DNA of 27,092 nt from contig SKOZ01000018.1 in assembly GCA_007119795.1 (NCBI GenBank), positions 1-27,092 of the forward strand, written 5' to 3'. Both the position numbers and the translations under genes were made by a program. How positions within the stretch are numbered: the first letter of the stretch is position 1; the number at the start of each line of letters is the position of its first letter. Shown here one piece after another: positions 7,332 through 15,677 of this stretch. The notes beneath the pieces were generated by a model. The model was given only the letters and a program-made list of their open reading frames with translations, had not been told where the DNA came from and did not search any database. This DNA is from Planctomycetales bacterium (lineage in GTDB: Bacteria; Planctomycetota; Planctomycetia; Pirellulales; Thermoguttaceae).

Positions 7332-7616
7332 GTGGACAGCCTCGTTTGCTTGACTCAGTTGCCCAGCGGCCAGCAAGCCTTCATTCGGGGGCTGTTCGGG
7401 CCCCCGGAACAGGTGCACCGCCTCAAGGAATTCGGTCTCCGCGAGGGACTGGAAATCGAGGTGTTTCGTGCCGGCAATCCCTGCATCCTGAAGATCGGCG
7501 GGGTCAGCAAGGTCTGCCTCCGCGCCGACACCAAGGTCGAGATCCTCGTCCAGCCCCTCGCCGAATACGATCCGGTCGCCCCGCGAGAGCTCGCCCCGCA
7601 GCCCGCCGTCTCCTGA
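7332..7616 (+). CDS. feoA: Ferrous iron transport accessory protein FeoA
   Basis: This 94-residue cytoplasmic protein is an SH3-like FeoA domain. The characteristic core is visible: VHRLKEFGLREGLEIEVF, then NPCILKIGGVSKVCLRADTKVEILV. FeoA supports Fe(II) import by FeoB, probably by binding its cytoplasmic part. The N-terminus is about 20 residues longer than in minimal FeoA proteins, and the last 15 residues are Pro/Ala-rich. The start is a GTG at 7332 with CGGAG seven bases upstream. It lies 17 bp before feoB and downstream of the Fur box, so both genes are probably co-transcribed and iron-repressed. Confidence 0.9.
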   Translation: MDSLVCLTQLPSGQQAFIRGLFGPPEQVHRLKEFGLREGLEIEVFRAGNPCILKIGGVSKVCLRADTKVEILVQPLAEYDPVAPRELAPQPAVS

Positions 7617-7633
7617 CGGACTCGTGATTCTCG

Positions 7634-9958
7634 ATGCCTCCCCCCAGCCCTTCCCGAGTGCAAACCGTTGCCCTGATCGGTAATCCGAATACGGGGAAGT
7701 CGACCCTCTTCAACGCCCTGGTGGGCGTTCACCAGCGGGTGGGGAACTACCCCGGCGTGACCGTGGAGAAGAGGACCGGCCGACTCACGCACGGCAGCGG
7801 CAGCGTCGAAGTTATTGACCTCCCGGGGACCTACAGTCTGGCCCCCAGGAGCCGCGATGAGCTGGTGGCCGTCGAACTGCTCCTCGGCCGCCTCGCCGAT
7901 ACGGCACCCGTCGACGCGGTCCTCTGCGTCGTCGATGCTTCCAACCTGGAGCGGAACCTCTATCTCGTCAGCCAGGTTCTCGATCTGGAGATCCCCACGG
8001 TAGTGGCAGTGAACATGGTGGATCTCGCCGAGCGCGAGGGAGCGGTCATCGACTTCCTTGCCCTGGAGGAGCGCCTTGGCGTGCCGGTGGTTCCGGTGCA
8101 GGCCCACCGCAAAATAGGGATCGGGGTCCTCAAGGACACGCTGGCAAATACAACTACAAGCCCCTCTATAACGGGGCCCAGCGGTCCGTCCCCCAGTTCA
8201 GCGACGCCAAGCGCACCTCCGGAGGTCCTGGAGGTCTCGGAGAGTCGGATAGGCGGCCCGTCCCGTAGCGCGCCGTCGCGAGCGGTCTTTCCAAACGCGT
8301 TCGAGACGGAGACCAAACGGCTGGCGGTGCGGGCGGCCAATGGCGGCGGCGCTCCGCTGCCCGGCTGGGCCGTGCGGCGGTTGCTGCTCGATGCCGACGG
8401 TCTGCTGGAGGCCGACCTGATCGCGGCCGAGAACGGCCGCCTCCACGAGGCACTGCGGGCCGCCCGTTCCCGGCTTGCCGAGGCCAGTTGCCCCCTACCC
8501 GAAGTGGAGACGACCGTCCGCTACACCTGGGCGCGGGGGGTCCTCGACGGCGTCGTCACCCGTGCCGGGGAGCGGCCGACGAGCCTGACCGACCACATCG
8601 ACCGCGTGCTCACCCATCCGCTGAAGGGGCTGACCGTCTTTGCCATGGTGATGTTCGTTGTCTTCCAGTCGATCTTCGCGGGGGCCGTCCCGGCGATGGA
8701 GGCCATCGAGGCGGCGGCCGGGGGGCTGGGCGCCTGGCTGGAGGGGAGCATGGCGGCGGGCCCCTTCCGCAGCCTGCTCGTAGACGGGGTGATTGCGGGC
8801 GTCGGCGGCGTGCTGGTCTTCCTCCCCCAGATCTTGATTCTCTTCTTCTTTATCGCCCTTCTCGAGGACTGCGGCTACATGGCCCGCGGCGCCTTCCTTA
8901 TGGACCGGTTCATGGTCCGCGTGGGCCTGAGCGGCAAGTCGTTCATCCCTATGCTCTCCTCGTTCGCCTGCGCCATTCCGGGGGTCATGGCAGCACGGAC
9001 CATCGAGAACGAGCGCGATCGCTTGACCACCATCCTCGTGGCACCGCTGCTGACCTGCTCGGCGCGGCTGCCGGTCTATGCGCTGCTCATCGCCGCCTTC
9101 GTCCCCGCTCACGGTTACCTGGGCGGCTGGGTGGGCCTCCAGGGGCTGACGCTGGCGGGCCTCTACCTACTGGGAATCGCGGCGGCGGTGGCCGCCGCGC
9201 TGGTCTTCAAGCGGACGCTCTTCCGGGGGCGGACGCCGGCGTTCCTCATGGAACTGCCGAGCTACAAGTGGCCCTCGCCCCGCACGGTCTTCTTCCGGGT
9301 CGCCGAGCGCGGATGGGTCTTCATCCGCTGCGCGGGGACGCTGATCCTCGCCGTGTCGATCCTCGTCTGGGCGGCCCTCTACTTCCCCCGCAGCGAAGCG
9401 GTGGAAGCCGAATACGCGCCCCAAGCAGCGGCCCTGGAAGCGGCACTGGCCGACCACGCCGCCGAGGACCCGCGGCACGCCGAACTCGCCGAGCAGCTTA
9501 CCGAGGTGAATCGGCAGTGGCAGGCGGCCCACCAGCGGCAGAGCATCCTCGGACGCATGGGGCGGCTCATCGAGCCCGCCGTCGAGCCGCTGGGATGGGA
9601 CTGGCGGATCGGTTGCGCCGCGATCGCCTCCTTCCCGGCGCGGGAGGTCGTGGTGGCGACACTGGGCGTGATCTTCGCCGTCGGCGAGGACGTCGAGGAT
9701 GAAGAGGGGGCCACGCAACTGAGCGCCCAATTGAAGGCCGCCACGTGGGAAGGGGACAGCCGGCCGCTCTTCACCCTGCCCACGGCGCTATCGATCCTGG
9801 TCTTCTTCGCCCTCTGCGCGCAGTGCGCGGCGACCTTGGCGGTGATCCGCCGCGAGACGAATAGCTGGCGCTGGCCCGCCTTCACCTTCGCCTACATGAC
9901 TGCGCTGGCCTACTTGGGTGCCCTCGCCACCTACCAGATCGGTTCGCTGCTCACTTGA
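7634..9958 (+). CDS. feoB: Ferrous iron transporter FeoB
   Basis: This 774-residue inner-membrane Fe(II) transporter has a cytoplasmic G domain with G1 GNPNTGKST (16-24), the G2 Thr in NYPGVTVEK, G3 DLPG (62-65) and G4 NMVD (127-130). The membrane part carries the gate motif PMLSSFACAIPGVMAART and a second gate-like region, CAAIASFPAREVVVATLG. Two insertions stand out. The first is a Ser/Pro-rich linker at about 173-222 between the G domain and the helical GDI domain. The second is a charged helical insert (about 590-640, EYAPQAAALEAALADHAAED onwards) between TM segments; similar inserts are, from memory, usual in planctomycete FeoB. The ATG at 7634 is 17 bp after feoA and its ribosome site is weak, suggesting coupling to feoA. 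Confidence 0.95.
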   Translation: MPPPSPSRVQTVALIGNPNTGKSTLFNALVGVHQRVGNYPGVTVEKRTGRLTHGSGSVEVIDLPGTYSLAPRSRDELVAVELLLGRLADTAPVDAVLCVVDASNLERNLYLVSQVLDLEIPTVVAVNMVDLAEREGAVIDFLALEERLGVPVVPVQAHRKIGIGVLKDTLANTTTSPSITGPSGPSPSSATPSAPPEVLEVSESRIGGPSRSAPSRAVFPNAFETETKRLAVRAANGGGAPLPGWAVRRLLLDADGLLEADLIAAENGRLHEALRAARSRLAEASCPLPEVETTVRYTWARGVLDGVVTRAGERPTSLTDHIDRVLTHPLKGLTVFAMVMFVVFQSIFAGAVPAMEAIEAAAGGLGAWLEGSMAAGPFRSLLVDGVIAGVGGVLVFLPQILILFFFIALLEDCGYMARGAFLMDRFMVRVGLSGKSFIPMLSSFACAIPGVMAARTIENERDRLTTILVAPLLTCSARLPVYALLIAAFVPAHGYLGGWVGLQGLTLAGLYLLGIAAAVAAALVFKRTLFRGRTPAFLMELPSYKWPSPRTVFFRVAERGWVFIRCAGTLILAVSILVWAALYFPRSEAVEAEYAPQAAALEAALADHAAEDPRHAELAEQLTEVNRQWQAAHQRQSILGRMGRLIEPAVEPLGWDWRIGCAAIASFPAREVVVATLGVIFAVGEDVEDEEGATQLSAQLKAATWEGDSRPLFTLPTALSILVFFALCAQCAATLAVIRRETNSWRWPAFTFAYMTALAYLGALATYQIGSLLT

Positions 9959-9975
9959 GGCCCCCCTTCCGCGAG

Positions 9976-12726
9976 CTACTCCGGTGCGCGGAGGCGGTCG
10001 AGGAGCTGCTCGAAGCGGGGCCGCCATTCGGGGCCGCCGAGGTCGGGATCGAGGACCCGGAGCAGCGAGATCATCCGCAGGGCCTGCGCCGTGTTGCCCG
10101 CCCGGGCGTGCAGCGAGGCGACGGCATACCTGGCACGGTAGTAGGTATCGCTGCCGCGAGGGGCCTGCTGTTCGACCTTCCGCCAAGCATCGAGGGCCGC
10201 TTCGAGCGAGGCGCGATCCCCGCGTCGCTCGAGCAGCTCGGCATACGACTGCCACTCGGCGGCGCCGGCCGCTCCGGCGCGGACGATCCGCTCGTAGTGG
10301 CTCAAGGCCTCTTCGCTGCGGCCGGCGTCGGCCAGGGTGCGGGCGTGGAGGCGCGCGAAGCGATCGGCCAAGGGGGGGGCGAGCGGCGCGGCGGCCAGGT
10401 GCTCCGCAACCCGCAGCCGCAGGGCAGCCAACTCCTGCCGTGGGGCCGAGCCGTCGGCGGGCGCCAGCCCGGCGAGTTGCTCCATCACCTCGACGAGCAC
10501 CGCCGGATTCTCCGCGGCCTCGTCGAGGACCGCGGCAGCACGTTGAAAATCCCCTTCCACGGCGTGAACGACGGCCAACGTCGCCGCGGCGGCGGACCGC
10601 CACTCGGCGGAGGCGTCGGGCGCCCCGGAGAGCGCCGCGGCCAGCGCAGCCGCCGGCGGTCCGGACGTGGCCTCGGCATAGGCCAGCCGGATGCGGACGG
10701 CGTCGAGCAGGGCCTGGCGGGCCAGGTCGGGCGTGATGGAATGGCCTTCGGCCAGCGACTCCAGCCACCCGGCGGCGTCCTCGGCGAGGGACGCGGGCGA
10801 CTGCTCCGAGACATCGACGTCCGCCAGCCAGCGGCGGTAGCACGCTGTAACTGCGGACACGGCGGCCGGGAACTCGGCGGCGCCGGGACCGATGCCGCGA
10901 TAGGCGGCGATGGCGTTCTGCCAATCGCCCTGGAGCTGACGGAGGCGGCCGAGTTGCCAGCGGGCCGAATCGGCGGTGGGCGATTGGGGCCAAATGCGAA
11001 GGTGTTCCTGGAGTAGTGCGGCATAGTCGTCGATCCGCGCAGGATCGCTCCGGGCAAGCTGCGCGGCGTGGTATACGGCCAGCAGGTGGGCCGGGGGGGC
11101 CTCGGGACGATTCCATGCCTCTTCGGCCAGCTCGCGGAAGCGGCGGCGGGCCGCGGCGTGGCCTTCGCGGCGGTGTTCGATGGCGGCGGCCGCATAGCGG
11201 AGCTCGAAGGCGCGCTCCGCTTTTCCTTCCGCCGCGGCCAGTTCGGCGGCGCGATCGTAGGCGGCCAAGGCCTCGTCGATCTCGCCGCTGCGATAGGCCC
11301 CCTCAGCCGCGTGGGCGAGCATGGTCACGTCGCTGCTGGCCGAGGACCGGCGGGCGGTGCCCGCCAGCAGTAACCCCGCCCGCCGCGACCAGAGCGGACC
11401 GTGGGCGCCCTCGATGCGTTGCACCAACTCCCCGGCGTGCTGCCGCCAGCGGTCGGCCTCGTCCGGCTCGCCGTTCTCGTCCGCCGCCTGCCATGCCGCC
11501 AGGCACGCCGACAGGCGGGCCAGGTCGAGCTCTGCGGAGATCGCCCCCTCGCGCTCGCCGGTGCCGATCCGTTCGACGGCCCCCGCCACGTCGCCCCGAT
11601 CGAGGGCCAGGTGGATGCGCTCCGCGCGCGCGCGGAGGACGACTTCGGCCGGGACGCCTTCCGTCTGCTCGATGGCTTCGAGGTAGCGCTCCGCGGAGTC
11701 GAGGTCGGCCAGCAGCCGGTAGCACTCGACGGCCTCCAGGCGGCTGGGCCAGGCGAGGGGGTGGTCGTCGTCGAGCCGGCTCAGCGGCCCGAGGAGCTCG
11801 ACCGCCTGGGTCAGGGCGTGCGCCCGGTCGGGGCTGTCCGCGGGGAAGGCCCGGGCCTGATTGCGGAGTGCGCGGGCGAGCTGATACTGGATGTCCCAAT
11901 CGAGCGAGATCCGCTCCTGGTCGGAGAGCCCTCCGGGAAGGGATTCGCGGGCCGCTGCGCGGAGCGATCGCAGCGTTGCCGCCGCCTCGCGGAGCTCCTC
12001 GCGAGCCTCGGCGAAGTGCCGCTCGCGATCCGCGGCGAGCAGTTCCCCTTCGGCACGGGCCAGCTCGCCGCGCGCCAATCGCACCAGCGCCCCCTGGTAG
12101 CGGACGAGCACTGCCCGCGGGTGGTGGGGCCTCCGCGCGAGGAATCCCTCGAGCACCCCGCCGGCCTCGTCCCAGAGGGCCGGCCGGGCGGCCGGCGGCG
12201 AGGCGGCGGCCTGCTCGGCCAGCGTGCGGGCCAGCTCGACGACCAGAGCGACCTCGGCCGATTCCTCGAGCCCCTCGCCTTCGAGTTGCCGACGGCAATA
12301 GCCGGCCGCCAATTCGTAGAGCTGCCGCTCCCGCAGGCCGGCAAGGAACCGCGCGTCGCTCGATTCCGCGCCCCCTGCCGCGGCGACCATCCCCCCCGCC
12401 AGCGTAAGCCACGGCGCGAGGAACGCCCCGATCTTGCTGAGAATCGTCCCGTAGCGCGGTCCTCGGGCGGGGGAGTGGCCGGTCGCCCGCGGTCGGCGGC
12501 CCGCGTGCGGTCTGTTGGTGCTGCTCGATGCCGATACCGCCCCGCGCGGCCGAAAAGCACTCCGGCCGCCCTCCACTTCGCGGAGGAGCCCTTCTATCGT
12601 CGGGTTCAGCCACTTCACCAAGAGGGTCGCCTCCAGCCAGACCCGCAGCGCCTCGCTCATCCCCCCGAATGTCGATCCTGCCGCACGGGTATCGGGTTCA
12701 CCCCGCCGGCCACTTGCCGGATTCAC
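9976..12726 (-). CDS. Large tetratricopeptide-repeat protein, probably exported
   Basis: This 916-residue, Ala/Glu/Arg-rich protein is almost wholly helical. It has many TPR-like helix pairs, for example YRSGEIDEALAAYDRAAELA, ADAGRSEEALSHYERIVRAG and LQGDWQNAIAAYRGI. Such repeats bind other proteins. A hydrophobic stretch at about 101-119 (AFLAPWLTLAGGMVAAAGG) followed by AES looks like a signal peptide or anchor, but it is preceded by about 100 unusual residues. I see no in-frame start codon close to it, so the N-terminus is puzzling. The GTG at 12726 overlaps the ExbD stop as GTGA, a typical coupled start. An ATG at 12660 is the alternative. The gene ends 17 bp from the convergent feoB stop. 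Likely role: a periplasmic or membrane scaffold working with ExbD. Confidence 0.8.
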   Translation of the reverse strand: MNPASGRRGEPDTRAAGSTFGGMSEALRVWLEATLLVKWLNPTIEGLLREVEGGRSAFRPRGAVSASSSTNRPHAGRRPRATGHSPARGPRYGTILSKIGAFLAPWLTLAGGMVAAAGGAESSDARFLAGLRERQLYELAAGYCRRQLEGEGLEESAEVALVVELARTLAEQAAASPPAARPALWDEAGGVLEGFLARRPHHPRAVLVRYQGALVRLARGELARAEGELLAADRERHFAEAREELREAAATLRSLRAAARESLPGGLSDQERISLDWDIQYQLARALRNQARAFPADSPDRAHALTQAVELLGPLSRLDDDHPLAWPSRLEAVECYRLLADLDSAERYLEAIEQTEGVPAEVVLRARAERIHLALDRGDVAGAVERIGTGEREGAISAELDLARLSACLAAWQAADENGEPDEADRWRQHAGELVQRIEGAHGPLWSRRAGLLLAGTARRSSASSDVTMLAHAAEGAYRSGEIDEALAAYDRAAELAAAEGKAERAFELRYAAAAIEHRREGHAAARRRFRELAEEAWNRPEAPPAHLLAVYHAAQLARSDPARIDDYAALLQEHLRIWPQSPTADSARWQLGRLRQLQGDWQNAIAAYRGIGPGAAEFPAAVSAVTACYRRWLADVDVSEQSPASLAEDAAGWLESLAEGHSITPDLARQALLDAVRIRLAYAEATSGPPAAALAAALSGAPDASAEWRSAAAATLAVVHAVEGDFQRAAAVLDEAAENPAVLVEVMEQLAGLAPADGSAPRQELAALRLRVAEHLAAAPLAPPLADRFARLHARTLADAGRSEEALSHYERIVRAGAAGAAEWQSYAELLERRGDRASLEAALDAWRKVEQQAPRGSDTYYRARYAVASLHARAGNTAQALRMISLLRVLDPDLGGPEWRPRFEQLLDRLRAPE

Positions 12727-13169
12727 CCGGTTGCCGCCGCCGAGAACTGCACACGGACGAGCCCCACCCGGCGGCAGAGGTCGTAGACGTCGATGACGGC
12801 CTCGATGGGCACCTCTCCGTCGGGATCGAGGATCACCGGGAGGTCGGCCTGCACCGCCGCCACGCCCGCGAGGACCTCCCGGACTTCAGCGAGGCTTTCC
12901 AAGGGCCGGTCGTTGACTCTCCACTCCAAAGTTCCATCCCGCCAATGAATACGGACAATGACCTGGTCCAGATCGAGGAGTTCCGGTTCCACGGGCTGCT
13001 CGGCCGTGGCGCCCGCCCACGATAGCGTAGCGGGGAGACTCTCCTCGACGGTTCGGAAGCTCGCCGTGCAAACGAAAAACACCAAGAGGAGAAAGATGAC
13101 GTCGATCATCGGCGTCATCTTCACCTCCAGCCGGCCGCGGTAGTCACGGTGGTAACTGGGGCGACGCAT
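12723..13169 (-). CDS. ExbD/TolR-family biopolymer transport protein
   Basis: This 148-residue protein has one N-terminal TM helix and a periplasmic domain. The helix begins with the family signature MTPMIDVIFLLLVFF (18-32). Asp23 is in the position of the residue that couples proton flow through ExbB/ExbD, TolQ/TolR and MotA/MotB complexes. The C-terminal region (LPVILDPDGEVPIEAVIDVYDLCRRVGLVRVQF) matches the ExbD periplasmic fold. The partner ExbB/TolQ is not in the window on either strand. The gene is followed directly by the TPR gene (GTGA overlap) and is divergent from the PQQ-propeller gene 248 bp away. Confidence 0.9.
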   Translation of the reverse strand: MRRPSYHRDYRGRLEVKMTPMIDVIFLLLVFFVCTASFRTVEESLPATLSWAGATAEQPVEPELLDLDQVIVRIHWRDGTLEWRVNDRPLESLAEVREVLAGVAAVQADLPVILDPDGEVPIEAVIDVYDLCRRVGLVRVQFSAAATG

Positions 13170-13206
13170 GGAAGGTGCCGGGTGCTTTAGGGAAACGTCG
13201 GGGAGG

Positions 13207-13220
13207 CGGCCGATCGGCCG
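13207..13220. promoter_or_regulatory. 14-bp perfect palindrome, possible operator
   Basis: CGGCCGATCGGCCG reads the same on both strands and sits in the 248-bp divergent gap (13170-13417) between exbD and the PQQ gene. On the minus strand TATAGT (13237-13232), with AAGACG 17 nt upstream, is a possible exbD promoter, which would place the palindrome just after the start site. A GC-only palindrome can arise by chance in this genome. No RNA gene or ORF was found in the rest of the gap; TATCTT/TATCCT near 13305-13315 could be a -10 for the PQQ gene. Confidence 0.3.
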
Positions 13221-13417
13221 TTCCTCCTCTCACTATAACACTCTGCGGCGTGGGCGTCTTTACGAGGTTGCCCAGCGGGCGAACCCTTTCCCCAACCTTC
13301 GGCGTATCTTATCCTTAGGGAGTGGGCTTTCCGGCGGCCGGCCCTGGGCAGGCCGCTCCAGAGCCCCATTCGATCGATCCATCTCCGCCATCTTCCCTGC
13401 CCGTTTCAGGCGCCTCG

Positions 13418-15571
13418 ATGCGGTTTTACCCGCCACGCACCCTGCCGACCCTGCTCGCCGCGGGGACATTCCTCCTGGCGGCCGGCGTTGCGGCCGCGCA
13501 GGAGCCCTTCGATCCGGCGGCGGCTCCGGCGCGCGTCGATCGCGCCGATGGCACGGTCCGTGCCGCCGTCGAGCGGGCCCGGGAGTACCTGGCCAGCGGG
13601 GAGTGGGGCGAGGCCGTCGATGCCCTGTCCGCTTTGATGGAGACCGCAGGCGAGAGGCTTCTGCCGGTCTCCGAGTGGCGGTTTGTCCCCGTCAGCCACT
13701 ATGCCCAGTTGCTGCTCGCCACGATGCCCCCGGAGGGGCTGGCGGTTTACCGTGAGCGGATCGACCGTCTCGCTCGCAGCCGCTACGACGAAGCGAGCGC
13801 GCAGCGGGACTGGCCCTTGCTCCAAACGATCGTCGACGAGATGTTTGCCAGCAGCGTGGGAGATCGGGCGCTGCTGGCGCTCGGCGAGCGGGCCCTGCTC
13901 GACGGCAGGTTGGCCACCGCGCGCGATCACTGGGAGAGGATTATTCCCGCCGAGCCGCCTGCGGATCAGCCGGTTTCCTACCTGGTCTATCCCGACACGG
14001 ACCTCGACCTGGCGGCCGTGCGGGCTCGTCTGGTGCTGGTGTCGATTCTGGAAGGGTCGGCCGAGCGGGCCCGCGAGGAGCTGACCGCCTTCACGGCGCT
14101 GCACGGCGACGCGCGGGGGCGACTGGGCGGGCGGGACGTGGTCTATGCCGATGCCCTCGCCGCGCTGCTCGCCGAGCGCCTCACCTGGCCGGCTGCGCCG
14201 ACGGAGGGCCGCGATTGGCCCACCTTCGCCGGTTCGCCCGCCCGGAACCATCTTGCCGGGCAGTCGCTCGATCCGGGGCGTGTCGCCTGGCGGGTGCGGC
14301 TCGATGCGGATCGCTTTTCACGAGAATCCCGCCCGGAAGAGAGAACATGGGCGGCCGCGGCCGGCGAACGCCCCCGAGGCGGTCTGTCCCACTTTCCCGT
14401 GGTCTCGCAAGACCTGGTTCTCTATGCCGGGTCCACGGAGCTCTTCGCGCTGGACCGCCTCTCCGGGGAGCCGCCTTGGGGGCTGCGGACGCCGAGCTTC
14501 CACTCCCGCTTGGGCCCCACGGGGTTGGTCTGGCAAGCTAGCTCCCGCGAGACCGTGGGCGTTCCGCGGTACACGCTCACCGTGGAGGGAGACCGTCTGT
14601 TCGCGCGCCTCGGGGCTCCGCCGGCCCGGCAGTCGGACCGCGTGACCGATGCGGTGGCGGCCTTCGACCTGGGGGCCGAGGGGCGGCTCCTCTGGACGGT
14701 GGAGCCGGACGAGCCCGGCTGGAGCTTCGACGGCACTCCCCTCGCCGACAGCGAGCGGCTCTACGTGGCGATGCGGCGGAGCGACGTGCGGTCGCAGGCT
14801 CACGTGGCCTGCTTCGACGCCGAGTCGGGGCAGCTCCTCTGGCGGCGATTCGTTGCCGCCGCGGCCACCACGGCGGGCGAGACAACCTTCGAGCATACGC
14901 ACAACCTGCTGACGCTCGTCGGCGATACGCTCTACTTCAACACCAACATGGGGGCCCTGGCCGCCCTCTCCACCGTAGACGGCCGTTTGCGGTGGGTCAC
15001 CCTCTACCCCCGCGAACGCCGCGGCCTGCGGAACCGGTCGGGAGGTCTACCCCCCCGCGATCTGACGCCCTGCCTTTTCCACCACGGCGCCCTCTTCGTC
15101 GCCCCCGCCGACAGCCGCCGCATCTTCGCCCTCGATGCCGCCTCGGGGCAGGTCCTCTGGCACAGCGGCCCCGAGGTCCAGGGGGCTGCCGATCTACTCG
15201 GTGTGGTCGACGGGCACTTGATTGCCGCGGGGGATCGGGTCTACTGGATCGCTCTCCGCGGCGAGCGCCGCGGGCGGGTCGAGCATGTCTGGCCCGACGG
15301 CCCGGAGCCGCGCGGCTTCGGCCGCGGCGTGATCGCCGGAGGCGACGTCTTCTGGCCCACGCGGGAGACAATCTACGTCTTCGATGCCGCCGAAGCCCGC
15401 CTGCGGCGGGCCATCCCCTTGCAGCCGCTCGAGCTGGAAGGGGGCAATCTCGCGGTAGCCGGCGGATTGCTGCTGGTGGCCGGAAGACGCGAGTTGGCGG
15501 CGCTGGGTTCCGTGGGCTTGCCCCCCGTCGACTCCCGCGAGCCGCTGGCGGCTGCCGGGCCGCGGCCGTAG
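13418..15571 (+). CDS. Exported PQQ-like beta-propeller protein with helical N-terminal domain
   Basis: This 717-residue protein has a clear signal peptide (RTLPTLLAAGTFLLAAGVAAAQ, about 7-28). A helical, TPR-like region of about 230 residues follows (GEWGEAVDALSALM onward). From about residue 265 (DWPTFAGSPARNHLAG) there is a PQQ/pyrrolo-quinoline-type beta-propeller with repeats such as ALDRLSGEPPWG, CFDAESGQLLWRRF, ALSTVDGRLRWVTLY and ALDAASGQVLWHSG. No enzyme active site is evident. In this setting the propeller is more likely a binding or scaffold module, like BamB, than a dehydrogenase. The ATG at 13418 is chosen because the signal peptide begins there; an upstream extension to 13322 is implausible. 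It ends 106 bp before moxR and is probably in the same transcription unit. Confidence 0.8.
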   Translation: MRFYPPRTLPTLLAAGTFLLAAGVAAAQEPFDPAAAPARVDRADGTVRAAVERAREYLASGEWGEAVDALSALMETAGERLLPVSEWRFVPVSHYAQLLLATMPPEGLAVYRERIDRLARSRYDEASAQRDWPLLQTIVDEMFASSVGDRALLALGERALLDGRLATARDHWERIIPAEPPADQPVSYLVYPDTDLDLAAVRARLVLVSILEGSAERAREELTAFTALHGDARGRLGGRDVVYADALAALLAERLTWPAAPTEGRDWPTFAGSPARNHLAGQSLDPGRVAWRVRLDADRFSRESRPEERTWAAAAGERPRGGLSHFPVVSQDLVLYAGSTELFALDRLSGEPPWGLRTPSFHSRLGPTGLVWQASSRETVGVPRYTLTVEGDRLFARLGAPPARQSDRVTDAVAAFDLGAEGRLLWTVEPDEPGWSFDGTPLADSERLYVAMRRSDVRSQAHVACFDAESGQLLWRRFVAAAATTAGETTFEHTHNLLTLVGDTLYFNTNMGALAALSTVDGRLRWVTLYPRERRGLRNRSGGLPPRDLTPCLFHHGALFVAPADSRRIFALDAASGQVLWHSGPEVQGAADLLGVVDGHLIAAGDRVYWIALRGERRGRVEHVWPDGPEPRGFGRGVIAGGDVFWPTRETIYVFDAAEARLRRAIPLQPLELEGGNLAVAGGLLLVAGRRELAALGSVGLPPVDSREPLAAAGPRP

Positions 15572-15677
15572 CGGAAACAACCGGTTAGTGGCCGGGACGC
15601 CGACCGCGTCCGGGGCACTCGCGTCGCCGCGCCCGGGCGGCCGCGAAGAAGAGGACGAACCCCCCAAGGAGACCCCG

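Noticed and set aside
8488..9702. A 404-codon frame inside feoB
   Set aside because: Arg/Gly/Pro shadow; the FeoB frame is motif-complete across this range.
9788..11116. A 442-codon minus-strand frame spanning the feoB end and the TPR gene
   Set aside because: Low-complexity Arg/Gly/Pro shadow frame crossing two convergent real genes.
11016..12407. A 463-codon plus-strand frame antisense to the TPR gene
   Set aside because: Composition is typical of antisense shadows (Arg/Pro/Ala) with no conserved block.
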